DNA from: Ohtaekwangia kribbensis
Lineage (GTDB): Bacteria > Bacteroidota > Bacteroidia > Cytophagales > Cyclobacteriaceae
DNA length: 64,000 nt
Reading direction: 5' to 3'
NCBI RefSeq assembly: GCF_042676245.1
Contig: NZ_JBHTKA010000013.1
Location: 62,001 to 126,000 of the forward strand
Below, piece by piece: positions 8,765 to 18,169 of the stretch. Numbering within the stretch: the first letter of the stretch is position 1; the number at the start of each line of letters is the position of its first letter. The translations under genes and the position numbers were made by a program. The notes beneath the pieces were generated by a model. The model saw only the letters and a list, made by a program, of their open reading frames with translations. It did no database searches and was not told the origin of the DNA.

Positions 8765-10243
8765 TTAAACGAAAAACATTCCCTGTCCTTCATAACGGGC
8801 ACCAAACCCAAGCTGTCGAAGTTTACTGTGCAGAAACCTGATCATCTCATCCGCACGTTGTGCACTTGCTGTACGCTTTATGATCCTTCCCTCTTCGGCA
8901 AGCAACCTGGCCGCTATACCGACAGCTGCAGGACACGCCATGGATGTACCGCTAAGTACTTGAAATTTATTGCCAGGATAACAACTCATGATGCCTACAC
9001 CCGGTGCCGTGATCTTTATTTCGTGACCTATATTTGAAAAGCCTGCGATAAAATTCTTCGGATCTTTTCCATAGGGAGATTTCACATCAATGAACGGCTC
9101 GGTGCCGGCCGGAAACGTACCTCTCCTTCCCATCGCGCTTACGGCTATAGCAAGACTATATGCGGCCGGGTATGATACGGCCTGACGACCATCATTACCT
9201 GCTGCTGCAAAACAGATTACACCTTTCGAGTAGGCTTCTGCAATCTGTGCATTGGTGGCTTCATCCGATTCATCGAGTGCAATACTCAAATTGATCAACT
9301 GACATCCATCTTCAACAGCTTTACTAATGGCTTTTATAATGGAGAAACTCGATGCATCGCCACCATCTTTCGGAAATACACGATACGAATATAGCTGCAC
9401 GCCCGCAGCTACGCCAACCGGATCTTGCTTCGATCCAATGATACCGGCCACATGCGTTCCATGATTATCACAATCTGCGTAATCATTTTTTCCCTCCCCT
9501 GCTACTGTGCAGGCGCCTCCTTCAACATCGAGTGATGTGTGTGGTCCTATTCCTGTATCAACTATACCGATCTTAATCGTTTTACGAATGTGAGGTAGCG
9601 TTGGTGTTTTATAAAAATGCCGGAGTACATCTTCGTACGTTACATCAATAGCACGAACCTTTATGGTGATCGCATCCTCCAGCGATACGTTCTTCAAACA
9701 TAACGGCCAGTACGAGTGTGGTGGGTAAACCAGCAGAACTTCCAAACGCTTTACTGTCTTGGAGAGTCTGATCTGGAGTTTACCTCTCTCGTCTGTCTTG
9801 CCATCTATACCGGTCTCTTTTTCATAATCCACATACGCATATATACTTGCGTCTGCGATGGGTTCACCCTGATCATTCGTAACGGTTACGGTTGTTGATT
9901 TCCGCTTGGATGCAGCTGCAGAGAAAAGACGTGTTAAAGGAAGAGATGGCATGATCGCCTTTTTGTAAAACACTTCGGGCACCAGGCGTATACCGGGAAA
10001 TGAAAACTGAAAGTTTGCCAGGGAGTCGAGCGGAAGTTCTACAAGTTTAGCTCCGCTTTCGCTTACCGAGTCGAGAACTTTTATAGGTAACGGTTTATCG
10101 TCATCATGAAGATGCAGCCGTTTTGTTTTAGCCGGCGATGAAAGCTTGTAGAAAAAATTCTTTACCTCCGGATTCAATGATTTGTCTTCCGATTTAAGCG
10201 CATGTGTAGTCTTGACCGGGAGTAAAATAAAGTTCTGCTTCAT
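8765..10243 (-). CDS. Subtilisin-like serine protease (peptidase S8)
   Basis: About 492 residues from the ATG at 10243; an upstream ATG at 10339 would add 32 cysteine-rich residues of doubtful value. The catalytic triad is complete: Asp229 in IVDTGIGPH, His261 in DNHGTHVAG and Ser434 in LSGTSMACP, with oxyanion Asn350 in AAAGND. Before the catalytic domain lies about 200 residues containing a carboxypeptidase-regulatory-like beta module (TVTNDQGEPIADASIYAYV) but no classical I9 propeptide. No convincing signal peptide is visible. The next gene, 31 bases downstream, encodes a small protein that could supply a propeptide-like inhibitor or folding function. Substrate unknown. Confidence 0.9.
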   Translation of the reverse strand: MKQNFILLPVKTTHALKSEDKSLNPEVKNFFYKLSSPAKTKRLHLHDDDKPLPIKVLDSVSESGAKLVELPLDSLANFQFSFPGIRLVPEVFYKKAIMPSLPLTRLFSAAASKRKSTTVTVTNDQGEPIADASIYAYVDYEKETGIDGKTDERGKLQIRLSKTVKRLEVLLVYPPHSYWPLCLKNVSLEDAITIKVRAIDVTYEDVLRHFYKTPTLPHIRKTIKIGIVDTGIGPHTSLDVEGGACTVAGEGKNDYADCDNHGTHVAGIIGSKQDPVGVAAGVQLYSYRVFPKDGGDASSFSIIKAISKAVEDGCQLINLSIALDESDEATNAQIAEAYSKGVICFAAAGNDGRQAVSYPAAYSLAIAVSAMGRRGTFPAGTEPFIDVKSPYGKDPKNFIAGFSNIGHEIKITAPGVGIMSCYPGNKFQVLSGTSMACPAAVGIAARLLAEEGRIIKRTASAQRADEMIRFLHSKLRQLGFGARYEGQGMFFV

Positions 10244-10400
10244 ATATACTTTCATGAAATAACATCGACACGGAATACAAAAATCAGCAGGCTCGTTGCA
10301 GCCGCACGTTTGTGCAAGTATACAAATGATCGCAAACAAGAACGACAGGTTCTTTCAGTATATTGTTTGCTGCAAAAAAGTATAAAAAAGGTATATATCT

Positions 10401-10946
10401 CTATCCCGAGATCAGGTAAGCCGGTGCAGATGCTGTTAAGCCTGTAATGATAGCGCGCGTGCGTTCTAACAAACTCAAATTAAGAATATCCTCGTCTGAA
10501 TTATTGACCCACTCGCCATTTATTTTTTCTTTGATAAACCTGGAATGTGCGTAAAATATTTCCACGCCACATTTTTCATAGAACACTCTGCTCACGGGTT
10601 CACAAAAACCAATCGCTTCAATTCCTCTTTCGGTTAAGTTGTTAACAATGCTTCGAAAAAGAAGTGAGCCATGACCTTGACGTGGATTTTGAGAAACAAA
10701 TCCTACCAACTCTGCAATGGTGTGAACAGAGTCTGACACAGAGATCTGAAAATTGTAATTGATGCGCGATACCGACAGTATGTTGCCATCGTCATCTGTC
10801 AACAGATGAAACTCGTTGTTATAAAATAGCTCTTCAAATTCTTTCTTCGTCAACAGTTGCCATTCTTCAATTTGCCAGAGACGTATGATAACTTCTATTT
10901 GAGACGAAGACAATTCAGAAGGCTTCGCTACAACATACTTGATCAT
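10401..10946 (-). CDS. GNAT family N-acetyltransferase
   Basis: About 181 residues from the ATG at 10946 (MIKYVVAKPSELSSS); in-frame ATGs at 10988 and 11027 give longer forms. The GNAT core is recognisable: a beta strand around AELVGFVSQNPRQGHGSLLF, where QNPRQGHGS is the acetyl-CoA pyrophosphate loop (consensus Q/RxxGxG/A), followed by IVNNLTERGIEAIGFCEPVSRVFYEKCG, the usual beta5-alpha4 block with the FYEKCG motif. It would transfer an acetyl group from acetyl-CoA to an amine of unknown identity. Monocistronic and divergent from the small gene at 11090. Confidence 0.85.
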   Translation of the reverse strand: MIKYVVAKPSELSSSQIEVIIRLWQIEEWQLLTKKEFEELFYNNEFHLLTDDDGNILSVSRINYNFQISVSDSVHTIAELVGFVSQNPRQGHGSLLFRSIVNNLTERGIEAIGFCEPVSRVFYEKCGVEIFYAHSRFIKEKINGEWVNNSDEDILNLSLLERTRAIITGLTASAPAYLISG

Positions 10947-11089
10947 ATAAGGGTAATAAAAACCGGGTGTACATATACTTTTATTCATGTCGTTACGCGC
11001 TGTAACGACCACTGCGCCTCTAAACAACCCGAAAGATATTGATTATTCTATAAACATTATCGCCTGGCAACTGTTAATGACGGGGGCTA

Positions 11090-11428
11090 ATGGAACAAAA
11101 GCGACAATTACGTATGACGATCGAAAAAATCAGGGCGCTGTTTACAAACAGGAAATTTGATGCCCGGCCCAATGCGGTGCGGTATATCTTTCTGGAAACC
11201 AACCTGAGAATTACCTCTGTACCCGAATACGCAGGTACGTATCACATCTACAAAGACGAAGACAGCTTTTACCTGCGCGTGAAACCTAAAATATTAAATG
11301 AAGATTTTCTGATCACATTAAGAAATAATGAAATAATATTAACCGGCAAATCAAGCATTACTGGAATCCCCTTTGTTGTACTTACACCCGCACCAACCAG
11401 CCCTGCAAACGGAACTATATATACTTGA
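11090..11428 (+). CDS. Hypothetical protein, 112 aa
   Basis: I do not recognise this protein. It is probably real: the frame fills the space between two minus-strand genes, codon choice matches its neighbours and the text alternates strand-like and turn-like stretches (TYHIYKDEDSFYLRVKPK, FLITLRNNEIILTGKSSI). It has no signal peptide or membrane segment. It converges on the DUF4920 gene, with the two stop codons abutting at 11428/11429. Confidence 0.6.
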   Translation: MEQKRQLRMTIEKIRALFTNRKFDARPNAVRYIFLETNLRITSVPEYAGTYHIYKDEDSFYLRVKPKILNEDFLITLRNNEIILTGKSSITGIPFVVLTPAPTSPANGTIYT

Positions 11429-11905
11429 CTATTTCAAAACCAGAATGCCGTTCGCTGTTAACCGTATTTCTTCCTTCGATTCTTTTATGGCATCTATTTC
11501 CTCCTTGCTTTTCTTAGCGTCTTCAGCATAGTGTTTTAATTCATCTACCGAAGTCTTAATAACTTTTGCTTCAGCATCAATCACCACGGTTTTACCGATG
11601 AGTTCAACCGGAACGAAAAAACCATAGTCTTTCATCTTAACAAAAACCTTGCTGTTACCGGGCATCTCCAGCGATATCCAGCAACCTTTCTTGGGACACA
11701 CATCTGTCACCGTGCCTTTTACTTTTACGGTATGCGGCTGATCATCCTGCAATACGTTGGAGAGATCGGCTACCGGCATCGCTCCGTCTGCCGAGATTGA
11801 ACTTCCGAACGTTGTTCCCGGCGTGACAGGTCCTTTCGGTGGCTGTGCTTTTACAACAACTATGGCAAGCATGAACAGCGTACACAGTATCGATAATGTT
11901 TTCAT
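11429..11905 (-). CDS. DUF4920 domain exported protein
   Basis: A 158-residue exported protein with a signal peptide ending near VVVKAQ. The mature part matches the DUF4920 family of Bacteroidota: a TTFGSSISADGA opening, a beta-barrel-like core with VKVKGTVTDVCPKKGCWISL (paired cysteines) and VFVKMKDYGFFVP, then a charged helix and LTANGILVLK at the end. The CPKKGCW motif suggests a disulfide or a bound metal in the periplasm. The family's role is unknown. The ATG at 11905 is preferred over 11911 because it places charged residues at the N-terminus. Confidence 0.88.
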   Translation of the reverse strand: MKTLSILCTLFMLAIVVVKAQPPKGPVTPGTTFGSSISADGAMPVADLSNVLQDDQPHTVKVKGTVTDVCPKKGCWISLEMPGNSKVFVKMKDYGFFVPVELIGKTVVIDAEAKVIKTSVDELKHYAEDAKKSKEEIDAIKESKEEIRLTANGILVLK

Positions 11906-11958
11906 AAGCATGATGTACAGATGAGAGTTTTCTTCAAGTTAACAATATCATTCAATAC

Positions 11959-12234
11959 TCAAACAGCATTGTCCGTTGAATTTAAGCGGGTTTGTTTCCT
12001 GGTTTCGATCACGAGCAACACATTGGTGGCTAAGACAAATGTAAGCAGTACAACTTGAGACAAGTCTTCTGCATTGCCCATGAGTGTTTCACCGAGATGA
12101 AAGGCGTTCAATACTCCCAGTATACTCGCCCATACAAACGAAAACCAGCGAAATACTTTACTGGTATTATACAACGTAAACAACACCAGCGTCAACGTAA
12201 ATATTTCCAGCACAATGCGTATGATATACATCAC
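11959..12234 (-). CDS. Small three-helix membrane protein
   Basis: A 91-residue protein with three hydrophobic segments (about 3-24, 30-48 and 60-78) and a basic tail (IETRKQTRLNSTDNAV). It lies 53 bases upstream of the DUF4920 gene on the same strand, so the two may be cotranscribed. No recognisable domain; function unknown. Confidence 0.65.
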   Translation of the reverse strand: MMYIIRIVLEIFTLTLVLFTLYNTSKVFRWFSFVWASILGVLNAFHLGETLMGNAEDLSQVVLLTFVLATNVLLVIETRKQTRLNSTDNAV

Positions 12235-12330
12235 CGGGGGAACTTCACCGGTGGCATGGGGAAGCTTAATATCAATACCAAATGGACTATTGATTCCCTA
12301 TTTTAAGGATATATACTTCCAGAAAATAAA

Positions 12331-12360
12331 AAGGCCTCTTGAGTTTTTCAAGAGGCCTTC
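12331..12360 (-). terminator. Intrinsic terminator of siderophore receptor gene
   Basis: AAGGCCTCTTGA at 12331-12342 pairs perfectly with TCAAGAGGCCTT at 12348-12359 around a GTTTT loop. On the minus strand it is followed by TTTTATTTT, directly after the receptor stop at 12379. It separates the receptor from the two small genes downstream. Confidence 0.85.
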
Positions 12361-12378
12361 TTTATATACTATCATTTT

Positions 12379-14721
12379 TTAAAATCTGAATGTAACGTTT
12401 GCTATGAGGTTGATTGGTTTTTGGAGTGTTCCGTTGGAGTTCCAGTATTTTTCGTTGAGCAGGTTGTTGCCTTTTAGTGCGAAGGTATAGCGTGGCTGGC
12501 TATAAAATATAGTTGCGTTTATCAATGTATAGGATGGTATAGCAAATGTGTTGGTGGCCTCGAACCAGGAGTCGCTTACATAATTTCCACCAACACCAAA
12601 TCCAAGTCCTTTAACTTGTCCTTGTGTTATGCGGTAACTTGCCCAGATGTTGGCAACCTGTTTCGGGCTGGCCGCAAGCGATTTACCTTCGAGTGCAGGA
12701 GATGCTTTTGAATATTCATTCTCATTATAGGCATAGCCGGCAACAATGTTCAATCCGGTAACAGGACTCGTGATAAGTTCTACTTCTGCTCCTTTACTTT
12801 TTTGTGAGCCATCCTGGAACATAAATGTTTTACCTTCCACTAATTCGGTACGCGTTGAGTTTGTTACAGTGATATCGTAATAACTAACTGTAGCATTCAA
12901 CCTGTTCTTTAGTATATCCAGTTTAACACCGGTCTCCCACTGATTGCCATATTGCGGCTTCAGCTTGAGCAAAGTATTGTCGGGTTGCAACACCGGTGCG
13001 AGGTTAATGAAGCCATTGGTATAATTACCAAACACGGTTACTTTACCTTCGACCGGCTGGTATACAAAACCAAGTTTAGGCGACCACGAAGTTTGACTAT
13101 ATCCACCGGTATAAAGACCCGTTGCTACGGTATAGGAACCATCTGTAGTAAATCGATCCATGCGGAGACTTAACATCACCAACAGTTTGCGCGTGACGTT
13201 AAATACATCCGAAGCATATAGTCCATAGCTTTCGGTTTTGGTAGTGCTTGCCGTAAATCCTCTCTGGTATGACAGGTCATCGACTTTATCTGCACTCATC
13301 ACTTTTACCGGCTGATTTAGATTTACCGTGTCGTACGTTAATGTTACACGGTTCAGCTTGTTGTAATTGTTGTTGTAATCCAATCCGATAAGCATGCGGT
13401 TACGGAACGAACCAATGAAGAAATCACCTATGAAATTTTGCTGGAACTGTATATTTCCAAAAGTCTCCGGCTTCTGATTTCTGACGGTGCGAGACATGGT
13501 TGAATCGGTTAACATATTCAACGTTGTCCACAGGAAGTTTTTATAAAATCCTTCTGAGTAAAGATAGTTTGTCTGCGAGGTCCACTGATCTGATATTTTA
13601 TACTCGATGCGTGCCTGAACGTTGTTTATACCGTTGGTTATGTCAAGACTGTTGTTAATATAGGAGTGCTTATAATCCAGCGGCAGATCTTTAAAGCTGC
13701 GGGCAGATACTCGCTGCATAGACGCTATCGAAAATGTGCTGATGGTAAATGTGCTGCGCGTGAGGTCTGCATCAACAATAAACTTAAGTCGCGGATTTAC
13801 CTGGTATGAAAAACTGGGAGCAAAAGTATAATTCTTGGAATATCCCTGGTCCTGGAACGATCCTTCTGATTGCCAGCCTGTATTTAACCGAAGCAATGCT
13901 GTCTTGTCTTTATTCAACGGTGTATTCACATCAGCTGTAATTCTCGATAAATCGAAGCTGCCCGTGGTATAGCTTACTTCACCACCGAAGTGGTCGTACG
14001 GTTTCTTTGTTATATAGTTATATATACCGCCAAAGGTTGCACTGCGATTTCCGCCGAATAAAGTTCCTGCCGGGCCTTTCACAACTTCGAGGCGTTCGAG
14101 TATAATCGGGTTCAGCGGTACAATAGCGCTAGTAACCATACCGTTGCGCATCCCTACTGTAGTAGCAAAACCTCGCAGACTCATTCCCTGCGACCCCCCT
14201 GCAAGAAAATTAGGTACAGCTCCCGGCACGTTCAGGTATATATCTGTACGTTCAAGTACAATCTGTTCCTTCATCAAGTCTTTATCAACAACAGTATATA
14301 CCTGGGGATTCTCCAGGTTCTTCAATGGCATTCTGGATACATAGTCTGTTTCTTTCTGTGCAAACTTGTTCACTGCTTCACCTATGACTACAACCTCCTG
14401 AAGTTGCTCGGATGTTTCTGCCAATACTATATTTCCGATCACGTTATCACCTGCCTGTACATCTATAGTCTTCTCTTCGGGCCGATGACCAACCATGGAA
14501 ACTACTAATACTTGTGCTCCTACAGGTACATTTTTAATAGTGAATTGCCCCGACTCGTCCGCACGGGTCCCCAGGTTTGTGCCTTTAACAACGACATTTA
14601 CAGCGGTCGCGGGCTGTTCATCGGTGGTCAAAATAGTGCCGCGTATGGTACCGTTCGGAGTTTGAGCCTGCGTAAAAAGGGCAAAAAACGACAATAAGAG
14701 CAGAGTAAAGCTAGATTTCAT
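12379..14721 (-). CDS. TonB-dependent siderophore receptor
   Basis: A 780-residue outer-membrane receptor. It has a signal peptide (to about residue 19), a carboxypeptidase-D-regulatory-like domain (about 22-105, NGTIRGTILTTDEQPATAVN), a TonB plug with the siderophore-receptor signature VVKGPAGTLFGG and the GGIYNYITKKP block, and a 22-strand barrel ending in a terminal Phe (NLIANVTFRF). It should import a ferric siderophore with TonB-ExbBD energy. A palindrome at 14744, just before the start, resembles a Fur-type operator, consistent with iron control. A terminator follows immediately. The particular siderophore is not readable. Confidence 0.9.
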   Translation of the reverse strand: MKSSFTLLLLSFFALFTQAQTPNGTIRGTILTTDEQPATAVNVVVKGTNLGTRADESGQFTIKNVPVGAQVLVVSMVGHRPEEKTIDVQAGDNVIGNIVLAETSEQLQEVVVIGEAVNKFAQKETDYVSRMPLKNLENPQVYTVVDKDLMKEQIVLERTDIYLNVPGAVPNFLAGGSQGMSLRGFATTVGMRNGMVTSAIVPLNPIILERLEVVKGPAGTLFGGNRSATFGGIYNYITKKPYDHFGGEVSYTTGSFDLSRITADVNTPLNKDKTALLRLNTGWQSEGSFQDQGYSKNYTFAPSFSYQVNPRLKFIVDADLTRSTFTISTFSIASMQRVSARSFKDLPLDYKHSYINNSLDITNGINNVQARIEYKISDQWTSQTNYLYSEGFYKNFLWTTLNMLTDSTMSRTVRNQKPETFGNIQFQQNFIGDFFIGSFRNRMLIGLDYNNNYNKLNRVTLTYDTVNLNQPVKVMSADKVDDLSYQRGFTASTTKTESYGLYASDVFNVTRKLLVMLSLRMDRFTTDGSYTVATGLYTGGYSQTSWSPKLGFVYQPVEGKVTVFGNYTNGFINLAPVLQPDNTLLKLKPQYGNQWETGVKLDILKNRLNATVSYYDITVTNSTRTELVEGKTFMFQDGSQKSKGAEVELITSPVTGLNIVAGYAYNENEYSKASPALEGKSLAASPKQVANIWASYRITQGQVKGLGFGVGGNYVSDSWFEATNTFAIPSYTLINATIFYSQPRYTFALKGNNLLNEKYWNSNGTLQKPINLIANVTFRF

Positions 14722-15116
14722 GCTTGGATAAAGGGGTTATTCTTATTTAGACTAATTATACACAAATATACACCCGCAACAAGAAGTAGCAAGAAGAAGT
14801 TTGAACAACTTTAATCGCTGGCTCGAAAAACAGTATGAATTAAGACAGATTATCGGGACGATCCGATAACAAACAAATGCTAAAGAAAATGTATATATCT
14901 GATATTGATAACGATACACATTATCTATCAGACAGGCAGCGAGGTTAACATCAATTATGAAAACGTCTCCTGTTTCTTATATAGTTTATAAAAGGCTCTC
15001 TCCTACTCTATACCAACGTACCAAAATGCTGGCGGATGATTGCCGGGAAAGGTCGACTTAACAACCGGGTTGTATGTTATATATTCAGCAAACTATATAT
15101 CCACCCGGTACAAATC
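14722..15116. other. Gene-free stretch with receptor promoter region
   Basis: Nearly 400 AT-rich bases with many TATA tracts between two minus-strand genes. Apart from the palindrome at 14744-14758 next to the receptor start, I see no RNA gene, terminator or ORF that I would defend. Confidence 0.5.
14744..14758. promoter_or_regulatory. Possible Fur-type operator
   Basis: TATTTAG-A-CTAATTA is a 15-base interrupted palindrome with six of seven pairs matching, centred on 14751, 23 bases before the start of the siderophore receptor. AT-rich palindromes of this kind precede iron-regulated genes in Bacteroidota. Assignment to Fur is inference. Confidence 0.4.
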
Positions 15117-15755
15117 TTATATGATGCCGGCTGATCCGAGGTGTAACTGATGTTGAAATTGAATGGCTTTTTGTAGCGAAGCCAGGGCCAGCGGATTTTC
15201 AAACGTAAACGCACTCGAGAAGATTGTCTTTAGAACCTGGCTGATGCTTGTATCCGTAAGATGAAACCTGATCGAAGCCTCTACGCGTTTCTCCAATCGC
15301 TCGGCTATTCGTTCTCCTATAATATTGCGGGCAAACGTGTTGGCAAGCGCCAGGTCACGATCGATCAAGGGGCGATTGTTTTGACGCATGCAAAAGTCAG
15401 ACAGTGATTGTAAAAAATAGTTGGATGCATAGGCATCATCCATGATTCCAACCAAGCCATATTTATCCGGAATCATATCTTTTTGCAAAAACCAATAGGA
15501 CTCCAATTCATTTAACATAAAATTCATTTCACGTTCAATGCCCATTTCGCTTGCGCGCTTCAGTCCTGTCTCAAAAAATCCGGGCACCAGGTTTACATAC
15601 GTTATACAGTAGTCTCGCAAGACGCGGGCTACATCAACATCGATCCGGTTTTTCGTCATCGCTGTAACTTTTATCAGAAGCGCTACAACGTGATCGGTTT
15701 GCTGTTCGTGGTCTACCGCGGCATCAATCATTTGCTGTATGGTTTCGATCCTCAT
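15117..15755 (-). CDS. Cytosolic protein with YkvA-like segment
   Basis: About 212 residues from the ATG at 15755 (MRIETIQQMIDAAVDHE); an ATG at 15782 adds nine. It is mostly helical, with no signal or membrane span. The middle stretch MIPDKYGLVGIMDDAYAS resembles the DUF1232/YkvA motif (IPD-x-GLxGxxDDA), though without the flanking membrane helix of that family. I call it a YkvA-related hypothetical; function unknown. Monocistronic, divergent from the phosphodiesterase gene. Confidence 0.7.
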   Translation of the reverse strand: MRIETIQQMIDAAVDHEQQTDHVVALLIKVTAMTKNRIDVDVARVLRDYCITYVNLVPGFFETGLKRASEMGIEREMNFMLNELESYWFLQKDMIPDKYGLVGIMDDAYASNYFLQSLSDFCMRQNNRPLIDRDLALANTFARNIIGERIAERLEKRVEASIRFHLTDTSISQVLKTIFSSAFTFENPLALASLQKAIQFQHQLHLGSAGII

Positions 15756-15931
15756 AGGTATTGCCGTTTGATTTCTCCTCACCGTGTTCGTGCGTTACCA
15801 AATTTAACAAATGAACCTGGCACTCTGTATTAACAGTATATGAAATACACCATCCTGAATCTTCGAAATCAATATGCGTCACAACGGGATTTAAATCAGA
15901 TTATATATATTTCGAAGGCAACACAACCTCT

Positions 15932-17197
15932 ATGATAAAATTTGTAGTAACATTCTGCTGGTGTTTGATATTTACGTTTGCAGCGTCTGCGCAACAAAAG
16001 AAAGCTGTATTTATTATTCTGGATGGAATCCCCGCGGATGTAATTGAGAAAGTAGAGACTCCGGTACTGGATATGATTGCTGCGCAAGGCGGCTATACAC
16101 ACGCTTACCAGGGGGGAACAAAGGATGGCTACAATCAATCGCCAACGATATCGGCTGTCGGGTATAATCATGTACTTACCGGAACATGGTCTAATAAACA
16201 TAACGTTTGGGACAATGACATCAAGGCTCCCAACTATCACTATTGGAATATATTTCGTATAGCCGAAACAACAAATCCTGCATTGTCCACCGCTATATTT
16301 TCTTCCTGGACTGATAACCGCACCAAGCTTATCGGGGAAAACCTGGCCGAGGCCGGAGGAATTGATATAGACTATACCTACGATGGACTTGAATTGGACA
16401 CGGTTCGCTTTCCGCATACAAAGGACCGGAAGTTTATGTTTGATATTGATGAGCAAATTTCCACTGAAGCCGGCAGGTATATATTGGATAAAGGTCCGGA
16501 CCTGTCGTGGGTATACCTGGAGTTTACCGATGATATGGGACACATGTATGGAGACAGTCCGGAGTTTACCGATGCCGTCAGGAAAGCCGATGCCCAGGTA
16601 GGACGAATATGGAATGCGTTGCAGCAGCGTATGAAGACTTATGGTGAAGAGTGGATGATTGTAATAACAACAGACCACGGAAGAGATGCCCAAACCGGCA
16701 AGAATCATGGCGGGCAATCAGCGCGCGAGCGAAATGCATGGGTCGTTACGAATATAAAGCCACTCAATAAACATTTTTCGCAACCAGCCGTGGTCGATAT
16801 AGCTCCGTCCATTCTGCGCTTTATGAATGTTGTGGTTCCATCTGCAGTTCAGGAGGAAATGGATGGTGCTCCATTCATTGGTAAATTGTCGATAGCCAAC
16901 CTGGCGGCTACACGTAACGGAAAAAATGCCACACTCACCTGGACACCGGTTGATGCCGATGGAAAGGTGGAAGTATGGATAACGACCACCAATAATTTCG
17001 AGACAGGCGGCAATGACAAATATCTACAGATAGGAACAACACAAACCAAAAATGGCCGCTTCACCTTCCAGTTACCTGACAAAACCGACTATTGCAAAAT
17101 ACTGGTGAAGGGATCTTACAATATGATGAACGTATGGCTTGTTGAGAAAGATTACATCAACAAAAAACGAACAAGACCGTTTGGAAGGCCTTACTAA
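15932..17197 (+). CDS. Secreted alkaline-phosphatase-fold phosphodiesterase
   Basis: The 421-residue protein has a signal peptide cleaved near AASAQQ and an alkaline-phosphatase-superfamily domain of the nucleotide pyrophosphatase/phosphodiesterase type. The two-metal site is complete: Asp31 (FIILDGIP), nucleophile Thr72 (NQSPTISAVG), Asp200 and His204 (EFTDDMGHMYG), Asp248 and His249 (VITTDHGRD) and His259 (GKNHGG). The C-terminal 90 residues form a beta domain (ATLTWTPVDADGKVEVW), probably fibronectin-like. It should hydrolyse a phosphodiester in the periplasm or outside. Monocistronic. Confidence 0.88.
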   Translation: MIKFVVTFCWCLIFTFAASAQQKKAVFIILDGIPADVIEKVETPVLDMIAAQGGYTHAYQGGTKDGYNQSPTISAVGYNHVLTGTWSNKHNVWDNDIKAPNYHYWNIFRIAETTNPALSTAIFSSWTDNRTKLIGENLAEAGGIDIDYTYDGLELDTVRFPHTKDRKFMFDIDEQISTEAGRYILDKGPDLSWVYLEFTDDMGHMYGDSPEFTDAVRKADAQVGRIWNALQQRMKTYGEEWMIVITTDHGRDAQTGKNHGGQSARERNAWVVTNIKPLNKHFSQPAVVDIAPSILRFMNVVVPSAVQEEMDGAPFIGKLSIANLAATRNGKNATLTWTPVDADGKVEVWITTTNNFETGGNDKYLQIGTTQTKNGRFTFQLPDKTDYCKILVKGSYNMMNVWLVEKDYINKKRTRPFGRPY

Positions 17198-17432
17198 CCA
17201 TAAACAAAACAGAAACACGTTTCATCAATCAGGGTAATATATACATGTTCATTCACACTGTGCAGACGATATATACCTGAAATACGAATCATCCTACGGT
17301 TAAGGTCACTGTCCCAAGTGAGAGATAAGCTCATGTGGAAAATTGAGTGTGTCGGATTTGTTCTTTTCCAACATCGCTGTGCATTCCAGGTTTGGCATAG
17401 AAGTTTATACTTAACACAAACAAAAAACGACT

Positions 17433-18086
17433 ATGAGAAAAATCGTATGCAACACGTTTGCGACACTGGATGGAGTTATGCAAGGACCCGGTGGCCCGGA
17501 AGAAGACCGCGCTAACAATTTTAAATACGGTGGATGGTCAGTGTCCTATTGGGACGAAGCCATGGAACAGGTAATGGGGGAATTCACCAAACCTTCTTTT
17601 GATCTTTTGCTGGGCCGAAAGACTTATGAGATCTTTGCCGCGCATTGGCCTTTCGTGAAAGATGATCCCACAGCAGACAAGTTTAATAAAGCTACGAAAT
17701 ATGTAGCCACCAATACGCTCACGTCATCGTTATGGCAAAACACGGTGTTCCTGAACAACGATATAGTACAGCAACTTCGTGAATTAAAAAAACAGGACGG
17801 CATCGAGATCCAAGTGCATGGTAGCAGCGACTTGCTGCAGACGTTGCAGCGGCACAACCTGGTGGATGAATTTCATGTATGGATATTCCCGGTTGTACTT
17901 GGACAAGGTAAGCGATTGTTTGAGCCTGGAAGCATGGGATCAGGTCTTCAACTTACTGATCATAAGGTTTCAAAATCCGGAGTGATCATGGCGACCTATA
18001 TTCCAAAAGGTGAAATAGAACTTGGTTCATTTGCATTGGAAAAACCCACCGAACTGGAAATCGAGCGAAGAAAACACGTTCAATAA
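17433..18086 (+). CDS. RibD C-terminal/dihydrofolate-reductase-like protein
   Basis: A 217-residue cytosolic protein of the RibD_C/DHFR-like family, NADPH-dependent reductase relatives of mostly unknown substrate. Diagnostic blocks are CNTFATLDGVMQGPGGPEED at the N-terminus, LLGRKTYEIFAAHWP, the strand-turn IQVHGSSDLLQTL (dinucleotide contact) and VVLGQGKRLFEPG. Length fits the YyaP/YwjB-like group. It lacks any riboflavin gene around it, so a general reductase is more likely than a riboflavin enzyme. Confidence 0.88.
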   Translation: MRKIVCNTFATLDGVMQGPGGPEEDRANNFKYGGWSVSYWDEAMEQVMGEFTKPSFDLLLGRKTYEIFAAHWPFVKDDPTADKFNKATKYVATNTLTSSLWQNTVFLNNDIVQQLRELKKQDGIEIQVHGSSDLLQTLQRHNLVDEFHVWIFPVVLGQGKRLFEPGSMGSGLQLTDHKVSKSGVIMATYIPKGEIELGSFALEKPTELEIERRKHVQ

Positions 18087-18169
18087 CAAGGTATATATAG
18101 CGATTGACGTGATGTTAACACACGTACATATACGCCAATCGCGTATTAGTAATTTTACCTCGCACCAGA

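Noticed and set aside
17304..17330. Short similarity (CTGTCCCA-GTGA) between this spacer and the leader at 53772
   Set aside because: Only about ten bases agree and the surrounding stems differ; chance is sufficient.
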